Positions 46,374-54,611 of a DNA stretch of 64,000 nucleotides are shown one piece after another. The stretch lies in the NCBI GenBank assembly GCA_025359905.1, contig JANYDF010000029.1, forward strand, positions 1-64,000, read 5' to 3'. The position numbers and the translations under genes are program-made. The stretch is from Rhodospirillales bacterium (GTDB lineage Bacteria; Pseudomonadota; Alphaproteobacteria; Acetobacterales; Acetobacteraceae). Below the pieces are notes generated by a model. It saw nothing but the letters and a program-made list of their open reading frames with translations. It made no database searches and was not told the DNA's origin. Each line of letters starts with the position of its first letter. Position 1 is the first letter of the stretch.

Positions 46374-47837
46374 TTACGCCCGCCGGTACCCGCTCACCGC
46401 CGCCCCATCCTCCGGCCGCAATCGGATGAACCCCGGCAGCGCGGCCAGCGGCAGCAGCGCCGAGATCAGGAATACGGTGTGAAAGCGCGCCGGGGTCAGC
46501 ACATGGTCGGGCAGGCTGATCAGGCTCAGCAGCACGGCGGCGAACGAGACGCCGAAGCTTACCGTCAATTGCTGCAACGCGCCGAACAGGCTGGTGGCGT
46601 GGCTTAGTCGTGCGTCCGGCGTGTCGGCGTACGACAGCATGTTCGATGTCATCAACTGGATCGAACGGATCAACCCGAACACCAGCACGTAGCTGCCGAT
46701 CAGCCAGTGCGGCGTATCGGCGCGCAGCAGCGCGAAACCGGCCAGAATCAGCGACGCGGCGACGGCACTGCCGATCAGGGCGCGGCGGAAGCCGAACCAG
46801 CGCAGCATCGGGCTGATGAACGTGCGCAGCAGCAGCGAGCCGGCGCTGGCCAGCAGCACCAGCGCGCCTGCCGTCACCGGCGTCATGCCAAAGCCGATTT
46901 GCAGCATCAGCGGCAACAGGAACGGGGTGCCGTTCAGTCCGATGCGGCAGAGCCCGCCAGCCAGCGTGCCGATGGCGAAGCTGCGGATGCGGAACAGCGA
47001 CAAGTCGAGCGCCGGGGCCGAAACGCCGCGCGCATAGCGGGCGAACAGTACCAGCAGGGCTGCGGCCACCACCAGTACCGCTGCAATCACCGGCAGCGGC
47101 AATTTCTGCTGGCCGATGCTGTCCAGCCCGACCTGTATCAGCCCGATGCCGCCGACCATCAGGAAGCCGGGAAAGTCGAATTTCTGGCCCGGCTGGCCGG
47201 GGCTTTCGGCGAAGTAGCGCAGCGCCAGCAGCATGCCCGCCAATCCGATGGGCAAGTTGACGTAGAAAATCCAGCGCCACGACAAATACGTGGTCAGCAC
47301 GCCGCCCAGCAGTGGCCCGGCCAGCGGGCCCAGCAAGGCGGGCAGCGACATGTAGGTCATCACCGTGACCAACTCACTGCGCGGAAAACTGCGCAGCATG
47401 ATCAGCCGCCCGACCGGCGTCATCATCGCGCCGCCGATGCCTTGCAGCACGCGGGTGGCGATCAGCATGTCGAACGTATCGGCGACGCCGCACAGCGCCG
47501 AGCCCGCCGTGAACAGCCCGAGCGCCAGCACGAAAATCCGCCGCGCCCCAAAGCGGTCGGCAAACCAGCCGCTGAGCGGGATGAACACCGCCAACGTCAC
47601 CACGTACGCCGTCACTGCCAAATTCAATTGCACTGGCGTGGTGCGCAGGCTGCGCGCCATGTCGGGGATGGCGGTGACGATGATGGTGGAGTCGAGCTGC
47701 TCCATCAGAAAAGCGATGGCGACAATCAGCGGGATCAGCAGGCGCAGCTTCCGATTGCGATGAATCAAGGAACCGTCGCCGTTCAACGTGTCACCCTCGG
47801 TCGCTGCCAAGGGCGGAGTATCGTCCGCTGTTGGCAT
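46374..47837 (-). CDS. MFS multidrug exporter, DHA2 type (14 helices)
   Basis: About 487 residues from ATG 47837 (MPTADDTPPLA). TM1 carries FLMEQLDSTIIVTAIPDMA, the DHA2 motif D1 region; SGWFADRFGARRIF is the loop 2-3 motif A; LQGIGGAMMTPVGRLIM and LPALLGPLAGPLLGGVL are motif B and C, the latter typical of proton-driven exporters. Members export drugs, dyes or metabolites from the cytoplasm. It is divergent from the aldehyde dehydrogenase gene with an inverted repeat between them. Confidence 0.9.
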   Translation of the reverse strand: MPTADDTPPLAATEGDTLNGDGSLIHRNRKLRLLIPLIVAIAFLMEQLDSTIIVTAIPDMARSLRTTPVQLNLAVTAYVVTLAVFIPLSGWFADRFGARRIFVLALGLFTAGSALCGVADTFDMLIATRVLQGIGGAMMTPVGRLIMLRSFPRSELVTVMTYMSLPALLGPLAGPLLGGVLTTYLSWRWIFYVNLPIGLAGMLLALRYFAESPGQPGQKFDFPGFLMVGGIGLIQVGLDSIGQQKLPLPVIAAVLVVAAALLVLFARYARGVSAPALDLSLFRIRSFAIGTLAGGLCRIGLNGTPFLLPLMLQIGFGMTPVTAGALVLLASAGSLLLRTFISPMLRWFGFRRALIGSAVAASLILAGFALLRADTPHWLIGSYVLVFGLIRSIQLMTSNMLSYADTPDARLSHATSLFGALQQLTVSFGVSFAAVLLSLISLPDHVLTPARFHTVFLISALLPLAALPGFIRLRPEDGAAVSGYRRA

Positions 47838-47886
47838 GACGTCACCCACCAAGATCGGGATGGCCCCGTCGCACGGGGCTTTCCGG

Positions 47887-47910
47887 CGTTATGAATATTT
47901 GGGTATAACG
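47887..47910. promoter_or_regulatory. Inverted repeat between divergent MFS and aldehyde dehydrogenase genes
   Basis: CGTTAT and ATAACG form 6-base half-sites separated by 12 AT-rich bases, in the roughly 120-base divergent promoter region. The geometry resembles sites bound by dimeric repressors such as TetR or MarR proteins, but no such gene is adjacent. Confidence 0.35.
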
Positions 47911-47961
47911 AAGCCGCTCACCCCAAGGGCGCCACCAACAATCCCGCAGGAGACGCGTATC

Positions 47962-49056
47962 ATGCAGCACGAACGGCAATTCTATATCGACGGCGCTTGG
48001 GTCGACCCGGCGGCCCCTGTTCTGTTCGACGTGATCGACCCATCCACCGAGGAAGCCTTCACCCAGATCGCGCTGGGCAACGCCGCCGACGTTGATCGCG
48101 CCGTGGCCGCGGCCCGCGCCGCGTTCCCCAGCTTCGCCCGCTCGACCCGCGCCGAGCGGCTGGAATTGCTGCGCAACATTCTGGCCGAATACGAAAGACG
48201 CTACGACGAGCTCGCCGCCACGCTGTCGCGTGAGATGGGCGCCACGCTCGCCTTCGCCCGCAGCGATCAGGCGTTCACCGGCAGCGCGCATCTGAAGCGG
48301 ATGATCGCGGTGCTGGAAACCTTCGCCTTCGAATGGATGCAAGGCGGCACCCTGATCGCCAAGGAGCCGATCGGCGTGGCCGGGCTGATCACGCCGTGGA
48401 ACTGGCCGATCAACCAGATCGTCTGCAAGGTTGCACCTGCCATCGCCGCTGGTTGCACCATGGTGCTGAAGCCGTCCGAGATCGCGCCGCTCAATGCGAT
48501 CATCTGGTCGGAAATCGTCCATGCTGCCGGGGTGCCGAAGGGCGTTTACAACATGGTGCAGGGCGACGGCCCGGCCGTGGGCGAGGCGATGTCGGCGCAT
48601 CCGGGCATCGACTTCATGTCGTTTACCGGCTCGACCCGTGCGGGCATCCAAGTGGCGCGCGCGGCGGCGGCGACGGTGAAGCGGGTCAGCCAGGAACTTG
48701 GCGGCAAGTCGGCCAATATCCTGCTGCCAGATGTGGATTTCATCGAGGCTGTCACCAAGGGCGTCGGCTGGGTGATGCGCAACAGCGGCCAATCCTGCAA
48801 CGCGCCGACCCGCATGTTCGTCCCGGCGGACCGGCAGGACGAGGTGAAGGCCATCGCCAAGGCCGCCGACCTCGCCCACGCCCGCCGCGTGGCGGCGGAG
48901 ATGCGCGCCGGCTGCGTGCATGTGAACTACCCGGCCTGGGACACCGCCGCCCCGTTCGGCGGCTACAAACAGTCCGGTAACGGCCGTGAATATGGCAAAT
49001 GGGCGTTGGAGGAGTTCCTGGAGACCAAGGCGGTGATCGGCTACGACGCCGCCTGA
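47962..49056 (+). CDS. Aldehyde dehydrogenase with internal deletion
   Basis: 364 residues, against about 475-480 for the family, with an ATG preceded by AGGAG. Present: TPWNWPINQI, KPSEIAPLNA, FTGSTRAGIQVARA, general base Glu245 in ELGGKS, nucleophile Cys279 in NSGQSCNAPTRM, and the C-terminal APFGGYKQSGNGREYG. Absent: the whole segment normally following the catalytic Cys region, including the EEIFGPV motif whose Glu binds NAD ribose. VKAIAKAA joins directly to LAHARRVAAEMRAG at about residue 302 (near base 48865). The frame is kept, so a protein is made, but NAD(P)+ binding and the fold are probably compromised. It should be treated as likely non-functional unless shown otherwise. Confidence 0.85.
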   Translation: MQHERQFYIDGAWVDPAAPVLFDVIDPSTEEAFTQIALGNAADVDRAVAAARAAFPSFARSTRAERLELLRNILAEYERRYDELAATLSREMGATLAFARSDQAFTGSAHLKRMIAVLETFAFEWMQGGTLIAKEPIGVAGLITPWNWPINQIVCKVAPAIAAGCTMVLKPSEIAPLNAIIWSEIVHAAGVPKGVYNMVQGDGPAVGEAMSAHPGIDFMSFTGSTRAGIQVARAAAATVKRVSQELGGKSANILLPDVDFIEAVTKGVGWVMRNSGQSCNAPTRMFVPADRQDEVKAIAKAADLAHARRVAAEMRAGCVHVNYPAWDTAAPFGGYKQSGNGREYGKWALEEFLETKAVIGYDAA

Positions 49057-49093
49057 TCGAGCGGATACCCTTCCCTGGGGGGCTGGTGGGTGT

Positions 49094-51703
49094 ATGCTGC
49101 AATGCACCATGCCAGTTCCCCGCCTTGCGAAGCCGGGCCGCTTCCGCCCGGAGTTTCTGTTCCGCCCCGCCTCGGTGGCCGTGCTCGGCGCCGAGACGGC
49201 GGTGGGGCAGCAGGTGCTTGCCAACGTGCGCGGTGGCGGGTTCGCCAGGCCGATCTACCCGATCGACACCGGCGGAGATTTGACGGCGCTTTCGCCAGCG
49301 CCTGAATTAGCCATTATCTGCAACGACGGAGCAGTCGTAGCCGATGCGTTCGCAGCGCTCGGCAAGTGCGGCGCCACGGCGGCGGTGGTGGCCGGCATGG
49401 CGGGCGGCTTGCGGGAATTGGCGCAGGCCACCGGCGTGCGCTCGCTCGGTCCTGGCTCGTTCGGCATCGCGGTGCCAGCTATCGGGCTGAACGCCAGCCG
49501 TGGCCATCTCATGCCACGCGCCGGGCGGGTGGCCTTGGTGTCGCAATCGGCGGCGCTGTGCCGCGCGGTGCTGGACTGGGCTGAGCCGAACGGCGTTGGC
49601 TTCAGCCACATCGTGGGCATCGGCGGCAACGACGATATCGGATTTGCCTTGGTGCTCGACTGGTTGAGCCGCGATCCGGGCACCGGCGCCATTTTGCTCG
49701 ATATCCGCCGCATCAAGGATGCGCGCGCGTTCGTATCGGCGGCCCGCGCGGCGGCGCGGCTGCGCCCGGTGGTGGCGATCCGCGCTGGCGGCATGCTGCT
49801 CGACCCGACCGGCGGGGCCGACGGCACCTTGGAAGCAGCGCTGCGCCGCTGCGGTGTGCTGAGCGTGACGCGGCTGGACGACATGCTGGCCGCCGCCGAA
49901 ACCCTGACCCGCGCCCGCCCGGTGCGCGCCGAGACCCTGTCGATTGTGACCAACGCGGTTGGTCCGGCATGGATGGCGGCGGACGCCGTGTTGCGCGAGG
50001 GGCTGACCCTCGCCGAACTGACGCCCGCGACCCATGCGGTGCTTGATGCCACCTTGCCCGGCCCGTCGGTTTACCGGCCGGATGAGCGGGTGAAGGCCGA
50101 TGTGGTCTACGCCGGATTCGACAACCCGATGCATCTGGCCGAGGTGGCCGCCATGCTGGCCGGTGCGCGGGAAGTCGGTGGCGTGCTGATCGTGCATGCG
50201 CCAACCGGCGCGGGCGATGCGGTGGCGATCGAAGCAATTGCCGCCGCCGCCAAGGTGATCCGGGTGCCGCTGCTGGTGTGCGCGATGGGCGAGACCACCG
50301 GGCATCTGCACCGCCGCCGGTTGGCCGAGGCTGGCGTGCCGGTGTTTGCCTCCCCGGAGCAAGCGGTGCGGGGTTTCCTACATTTGGTGCAGGACCGCCG
50401 CAACCGTGCCGCCGCCCGCGAATTGCCGGGCAGTGCCGTTCTGCGCGTGGCCCCGGACAAGATCGGTGCCGCCGCCGCCTTCGCGCGTGCCCGCGCCGAG
50501 GGCCGCCTGACCCTGACACAGGATGAGGCGATGGCGGTGCTCGCCGCCTACCATATTGAAGGTGTTCCGACCCGCCGGGCGGGCGACGCCGCTGAGGCCG
50601 AAGCCGCAGCCATTGCGATTGGCTATCCGGTGGTGCTGAAGCGCCGCCGCAGCGAGCGGCCGGCCGAGGGCGGGCGCGGCGCGCTGGCGCTGGATTTGCG
50701 TGACGGCGAGCAGGTGCGCGACGCGCTGCGGCTGTTGGAACGGCGGCAGGATAGCCGGGGACAGGCTGGATTCCTGGTGCAGAAGCAGGTTGGCCGGGCG
50801 CGCGAATTGCTGGTGCGGGTGCACGGCGATCCGCTGTTCGGCCCGATCATCGGCTTCGGCCAGGGCGGCACCGCCGCATCGGTGTTTCACGATATCGCGG
50901 TCGATCTGCCGCCGCTCAATTTACCATTGGCCCGCGCCATGATCGAGCGCACCCGGGCCGCCCGCACGCTGGAAGCGCGGCACGATCTGCCGGCCGCCGA
51001 CACCGCCGCCGTGGCCGATACGCTGGTGCGGGTGAGCCAGTTGCTGGTCGATTTTCCGGAAATCGCTGAGTTGGACATCAACCCGCTGTTCGCCAGCGCC
51101 ACCGGCGTGCAAGTGGCGGATGCCTGGATTCGGCTGCGCGCGGCGGGCGAGCCGCCAGGGTACTTGGCGATCGCACCTTACCCCGGAGAATTGATCGGGC
51201 ACTACGAAGCCGGCGGCGAGCGGCTGACCATCCGGCCGATCCGCCCCGAAGACGCCGCCGCGCATGCGGCGTTCTTCAGCCGCTTGCCGCCGCAGGATGT
51301 GCGTTACCGGTTCTTCAGCGCTATGCGCGAATTGTCCGCCGAGCAGATCATGCGGTTGACCCAGGTGGACTATGACCGCGAGATCGCCTTTGTGGCAGTG
51401 CGCGAAGCCACCGGCGAGACCGTCGGCGTATCGCGGCTGGTGTGCGAGCCGGGCCGCAGCACCGGCGAGTTCGCTGTTGTTGTCCAGCCGGATGTCAAAG
51501 GCCGCAGGCTCGCGGCGCATTTGATGCAACGGTTGATCGACTGGGCCCAGGCGAGCGGGATGACGGAGGTGACCGGGCAGATCTTGGCCGATAACCAGCC
51601 AATGCTGAAATTCGTGCGCGGCCTGGGGTTCGCGGTTCGCCGGTCGCTCGATGAAGACGGGGTGGTCGAGGCTGTGTTGAAACTGCCGCCCGCCGGGGGT
51701 TAG
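49094..51703 (+). CDS. Pat-like protein: NDP-forming acyl-CoA synthetase domain plus GNAT acetyltransferase
   Basis: 869 residues. Order: CoA-binding domain (about 20-130), succinyl-CoA-ligase-like flavodoxin domain, ATP-grasp domain (about 470-690, with GYPVVLKRR and EIAELDINPLFA), then a GNAT domain (about 710-865; LTIRPIRPED, VVQPDVKGRRLAAHLMQRLI). The synthetase part lacks the phosphorylated His normally found in an SHTGALAG-type loop; here that loop reads LLDPTGGADG. Loss of this His is the state of Salmonella Pat, whose synthetase part is regulatory. The protein probably acetylates acetyl-CoA synthetase or other enzymes. ATG 49109 is an alternative start. Confidence 0.84.
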   Translation: MLQCTMPVPRLAKPGRFRPEFLFRPASVAVLGAETAVGQQVLANVRGGGFARPIYPIDTGGDLTALSPAPELAIICNDGAVVADAFAALGKCGATAAVVAGMAGGLRELAQATGVRSLGPGSFGIAVPAIGLNASRGHLMPRAGRVALVSQSAALCRAVLDWAEPNGVGFSHIVGIGGNDDIGFALVLDWLSRDPGTGAILLDIRRIKDARAFVSAARAAARLRPVVAIRAGGMLLDPTGGADGTLEAALRRCGVLSVTRLDDMLAAAETLTRARPVRAETLSIVTNAVGPAWMAADAVLREGLTLAELTPATHAVLDATLPGPSVYRPDERVKADVVYAGFDNPMHLAEVAAMLAGAREVGGVLIVHAPTGAGDAVAIEAIAAAAKVIRVPLLVCAMGETTGHLHRRRLAEAGVPVFASPEQAVRGFLHLVQDRRNRAAARELPGSAVLRVAPDKIGAAAAFARARAEGRLTLTQDEAMAVLAAYHIEGVPTRRAGDAAEAEAAAIAIGYPVVLKRRRSERPAEGGRGALALDLRDGEQVRDALRLLERRQDSRGQAGFLVQKQVGRARELLVRVHGDPLFGPIIGFGQGGTAASVFHDIAVDLPPLNLPLARAMIERTRAARTLEARHDLPAADTAAVADTLVRVSQLLVDFPEIAELDINPLFASATGVQVADAWIRLRAAGEPPGYLAIAPYPGELIGHYEAGGERLTIRPIRPEDAAAHAAFFSRLPPQDVRYRFFSAMRELSAEQIMRLTQVDYDREIAFVAVREATGETVGVSRLVCEPGRSTGEFAVVVQPDVKGRRLAAHLMQRLIDWAQASGMTEVTGQILADNQPMLKFVRGLGFAVRRSLDEDGVVEAVLKLPPAGG

Positions 51704-51870
51704 ACGATTCCGGCTACCTGCACCACAAGCATTTCGAGTGCAATTACGCCGATGGCTCGATCCCGCTGGATCGCTGGTGCGGCACGTTCCACGACGGCAG
51801 CGAAGCGTCGCGGGAAGCGATGGATAAGCGGTTTCTGGCCCGTGCGGCGAAGCAACGGAAGGCAGTGTGA
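51703..51870 (+). pseudogene. Orphan coding fragment of unknown family
   Basis: Immediately after the Pat-like gene, in another frame, a coherent stretch reads DDSGYLHHKHFECNYADG, then IPLDRWCGTFHDGSEA and KRFLARAAKQRKAV before a TGA. It has no start codon and begins at the junction with the preceding stop, so it looks like the C-terminal end of a gene whose front was deleted. I do not recognise the family. Confidence 0.45.
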
Positions 51871-51879
51871 TTGGCTGAG

Positions 51880-52392
51880 CCACCGCCGCTCACTGTATTT
51901 GCGGTCCTGGCGCTCATTGCAGTAACGCGCCAAAGGCCAGCGCAAGGCCAAGCCCGGTTCCCTTGCCGTTTGCTTGGTGGTGAAGAACGGCTGGAACACG
52001 CGGGGCAGAACACTGGCGGGAATACCGCTGGCTTGGTCAGCGACCTGAATCACAACCTCACCGCGCGCGGCCCAGCCACGCACATCGCAGCCGCGCGAGC
52101 CGGGGCACAGCAATTGAACGGCCGCAGTCAGCGCTGCGCGCCACGACGCGCTGTCGGAATTCGGCCTGCCGGTAGCGGCAAAGATCCGCATCTGATCGAC
52201 AAGTCCAGACGCGCGTCGGGTCTCCTGTTCGATCCGGTTGAGTTTGGCGGCAATCGCATCGCGGTCGAGCACATCGCGGCCCAGCAGGAGAGCGAGATTC
52301 TGCGCGGCGAAGCGGTCCGCGCTCAAATCCAGGCCTATCAACCGCGGAATGAATCCCGGTTGCAGTGCCGTAGCGAAGTCGACGCCGAACAA
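51880..52392 (-). pseudogene. Degraded sensor histidine kinase
   Basis: The minus strand retains DRDAIAAKLNRIEQETRRASGLVDQMRIF (split here as a dimerisation-helix segment) and VVIQVADQASGIP with VLPRVFQPFFTTK, the G1/F-box part of a HATPase_c domain. The N-box region between GCDVRGWA and VVIQVAD is deleted, the G2 glycines are mutated (REPGLALRW), and the reading frame then runs into unrelated residues. The phospho-accepting His region is also unrecognisable. It is an eroded two-component kinase remnant. Confidence 0.62.
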
Positions 52393-52583
52393 CGCATGTA
52401 CGCTTTCCGAGATGAAAGCCGGCTGCCATCGGCCCGGACGGCGGACACTGCTGCGATGTCGGAGGTGTCGGCGTGCACATCGGGCGTGAGGTACATCCGC
52501 AGCGCTGCCTCGGGCGCTGGGTTGCCGACCAGCCGCGCTTCGGTCACCAATCGCGCCAATCGATGATCGACGGCGATTCTGCT

Positions 52584-52602
52584 ATTTTGTGTAGCACAAA
52601 AT
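52584..52602. repeat. Perfect 8-bp-arm inverted repeat
   Basis: ATTTTGTG, a 3-base spacer TAG, then CACAAAAT. It stands out as AT-rich in a GC-rich background, about 105 bases downstream of the tRNA-Thr gene on the minus strand. It may be an orphan operator of the lost two-component system or a weak terminator; 52393-52706 otherwise holds no intact gene. Confidence 0.45.
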
Positions 52603-52706
52603 TGATGGAAACGAAACCAAGTGCGCCACACTGGTTTCACGCTGCTGGCCGGACGCTGGAAGCGGCGTGGCACAGGGCACAGCCCGTCGCGGCCGATTAT
52701 CAAAGA

Positions 52707-52781
52707 TGGTGCCGGGTGAGGGGATCGAACCCCCGGCCTTCGGTTTACAAAACCGCTGCACTACCGCTGTGCTAACCCGGC
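52707..52781 (-). tRNA. tRNA-Thr (anticodon TGT)
   Basis: Read on the minus strand: a 7-bp acceptor stem (GCCGGGT with ACCCGGC), D-arm, anticodon loop TTTGTAA giving anticodon TGT for ACA codons, and a T-arm with GGTTCGATCC. The CCA end is encoded (52707-52709). The first base pair of the anticodon stem is a G-A mismatch. It sits next to gene debris, a common landing site for integrating elements, but no integrase or duplicated tRNA end is visible here. Confidence 0.93.
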
Positions 52782-52975
52782 AAGTCTTTGATTTAGTTGA
52801 AAAAAACCTGACCTCGTCCAAATCCGCGTCTGGGCATTGCCGCCACGTTCTCAAACCATGCCGGTCAGGGCATGCCGCCGCGCTCGCATCGGCTGGATGC
52901 GGTATACCAAACTTGCCGCCAGAAGCCAGTGCGGTCGTAGACCGGCGCCGCCGCGTTCAGCGCAGGTTCAGGCCA

Positions 52976-54382
52976 CTACAGCAGCGGCCGGCGCGCATGC
53001 CAGTCCGTCGCGCGCTGGTAGGCGTCTCCAGCGCGCAGGATCTCCGCCTCGCCAAACGCCTGCCCGATTAGTTGCAGACCCGCCGGCAGTCCTTGCGCGT
53101 CGAACCCGCACGGCAGCACCAAGGCGGGGAGGCCAACAAGATTGAACGGCTCGGTGTTGCGCAGAATGGCGCTGAACACGCTGTCCTCGGCGCCCCGGAT
53201 CGTCACGGCGGTGCTGCCGATTGGGGTGGCGGTCATGGCGATGGCGGGGGTCGCCAGCACATCCACTTGGCGGAATATTTTGGCCAGTGCATCGCCGAGC
53301 AGGCGGCGGTAGCGCTGGGCGTGGATGTAGTCCTTGGCCAGCAACTGGTCGCCGAGTTCCAGGAAGGTGCGCACCTGCTCCGAATACAGATGCGCGCGGT
53401 CGTCCAGCGTGTCGTCGTGATAGGCGGTGGCCTCGCCCAGATAGATCGCCAAGGCGGCGGCAGCGGCGGCGTCGATGTGCGGGATGTCGATTTCAACCAG
53501 TTCGGCGCCCTGCGCCTGCAACACCGCCAGCGCCGCCTCGACCAGATCGGTGACACTCTCCTGGGCGCGATCGTAGAAATACCGGCGCGGCACGCCGATG
53601 CGCAGGCCGCGCACATCGCCGGTCAGGGCGGCGAGGTAGTCCGCCACCGGCGCGTGGGCGCAGGCGCTGTCGCGCTCGTCCGGACCGGCGGCGGCTTGCA
53701 GGAACAGCGCCGCGTCCCGTGCGGTGCGGGCCAGCGGACCGGCGTGGTCCATCGTCCAGCACAGCGGGAAAATGCCGGCGCGGCTGACGCGGCCATAGGT
53801 CGGCTTCAGCCCGGTCACGCCGCAGCAGGCAGCCGGTATGCGGATCGAGCCGCCAGTGTCGCTGCCGCTGGCCAGCGGCGTCATCGCCGCCGCAATCGCC
53901 GCCGCCGATCCGCCGCTAGAGCCGCCAGAGATGCGCGTGGTGTCCCATGGATTGGCCACCGGGCCGAACATCGAGACTTCGTTGGTCGGGCCGTAGGCAA
54001 ATTCGTGCGTGTTGGTCTTGCCGAGCAGCACCATCCCGGCTTCGGCCAGACGCCGCACCACGGTGGCGTCACTGTCCGGCACATGGTGTTCCAGCACGCG
54101 CGAGCCTGCCGTGGTGCGCATGCCGCGCGTTTCGTACAAGTCCTTGTGCGCGATTGGGATGCCGTGCAGCGGGCCGCGCCACTGGCCGTGCATGATCTCG
54201 GTCTCGGCCGCCTTGGCAGCGGCCAGCGCGCCCTCGGCGTCCAGCGTGACGAATGCGTTGATGGCGCCGTTCAGCCGGGCGATACGCGCCAGATAGGCCT
54301 GCGTCACTTCCACCGGCGACACGGTTTTCGCCGCAATCGCGGCCCCGAGCTCCGCGACGGTGAGGGCGGTGAGGTCAGTCAC
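52976..54382 (-). CDS. Amidase signature enzyme (AtzE/GatA-like)
   Basis: 468 residues from GTG 54382, which lies three bases from the stop of the small partner gene. The Ser-cisSer-Lys triad is complete: Lys80 in [11 protein letters not shown], Ser155 in SGGSSGGSA and Ser179 in [10 protein letters not shown]. Amidases of this family hydrolyse carboxamides, and the GatA/AtzE branch works with a small helical subunit, which is encoded directly upstream. Linkage to an ABC importer and hydantoinase-like genes suggests a catabolic amide or carboxybiuret-type substrate, not tRNA amidation; that is inference. Confidence 0.87.
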   Translation of the reverse strand: MTDLTALTVAELGAAIAAKTVSPVEVTQAYLARIARLNGAINAFVTLDAEGALAAAKAAETEIMHGQWRGPLHGIPIAHKDLYETRGMRTTAGSRVLEHHVPDSDATVVRRLAEAGMVLLGKTNTHEFAYGPTNEVSMFGPVANPWDTTRISGGSSGGSAAAIAAAMTPLASGSDTGGSIRIPAACCGVTGLKPTYGRVSRAGIFPLCWTMDHAGPLARTARDAALFLQAAAGPDERDSACAHAPVADYLAALTGDVRGLRIGVPRRYFYDRAQESVTDLVEAALAVLQAQGAELVEIDIPHIDAAAAAALAIYLGEATAYHDDTLDDRAHLYSEQVRTFLELGDQLLAKDYIHAQRYRRLLGDALAKIFRQVDVLATPAIAMTATPIGSTAVTIRGAEDSVFSAILRNTEPFNLVGLPALVLPCGFDAQGLPAGLQLIGQAFGEAEILRAGDAYQRATDWHARRPLL

Positions 54383-54581
54383 GGCGGGCCTCGCCAGGGG
54401 TAAAGACGCAGGCCGGCTCGACATTCTTCAGCGGCAGCCGGCGCAGTTGCTCGAACGCGCGCAAGATCGGCTCATAGGCGGCCGCGTAAGCGGCGGCGCG
54501 CTCGGCCTCCAGCGGATGCCCGGCGAACTCCGCCGCGACGGCGGCGATGGTGGTCGCCGAGACTGGTTGGCGTTTGGCCAT
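54375..54581 (-). CDS. GatC/AtzG-like small subunit (DUF4089 type)
   Basis: 68 residues: two or three helices (SATTIAAVAAEFAGHPLEAERAAAYA and PILRAFEQLRRL) followed by an extended NVEPACVFTP tail. This is the layout of DUF4089/AtzG and GatC proteins, which wrap around an amidase and stabilise it. The gene overlaps the amidase start (GTGACTGA), so the two are made in equal amounts. Sequence similarity by eye is modest; the pairing with the amidase is the stronger evidence. Confidence 0.7.
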   Translation of the reverse strand: MAKRQPVSATTIAAVAAEFAGHPLEAERAAAYAAAYEPILRAFEQLRRLPLKNVEPACVFTPGEARRD

Positions 54582-54611
54582 GATGTTGAACTCCTCCCGG
54601 TCTGCGCGTGG

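Noticed and set aside
49094-51703. Active acetate-CoA ligase (ADP-forming)
   Set aside because: The phosphorylated-His loop is replaced; a Pat-like regulatory role is better supported.
52584-52602. Intrinsic terminator for tRNA-Thr
   Set aside because: The stem is AT-rich and only 8 bp with a 3-base loop, and lies about 105 bases beyond the tRNA end; kept as an inverted repeat only.
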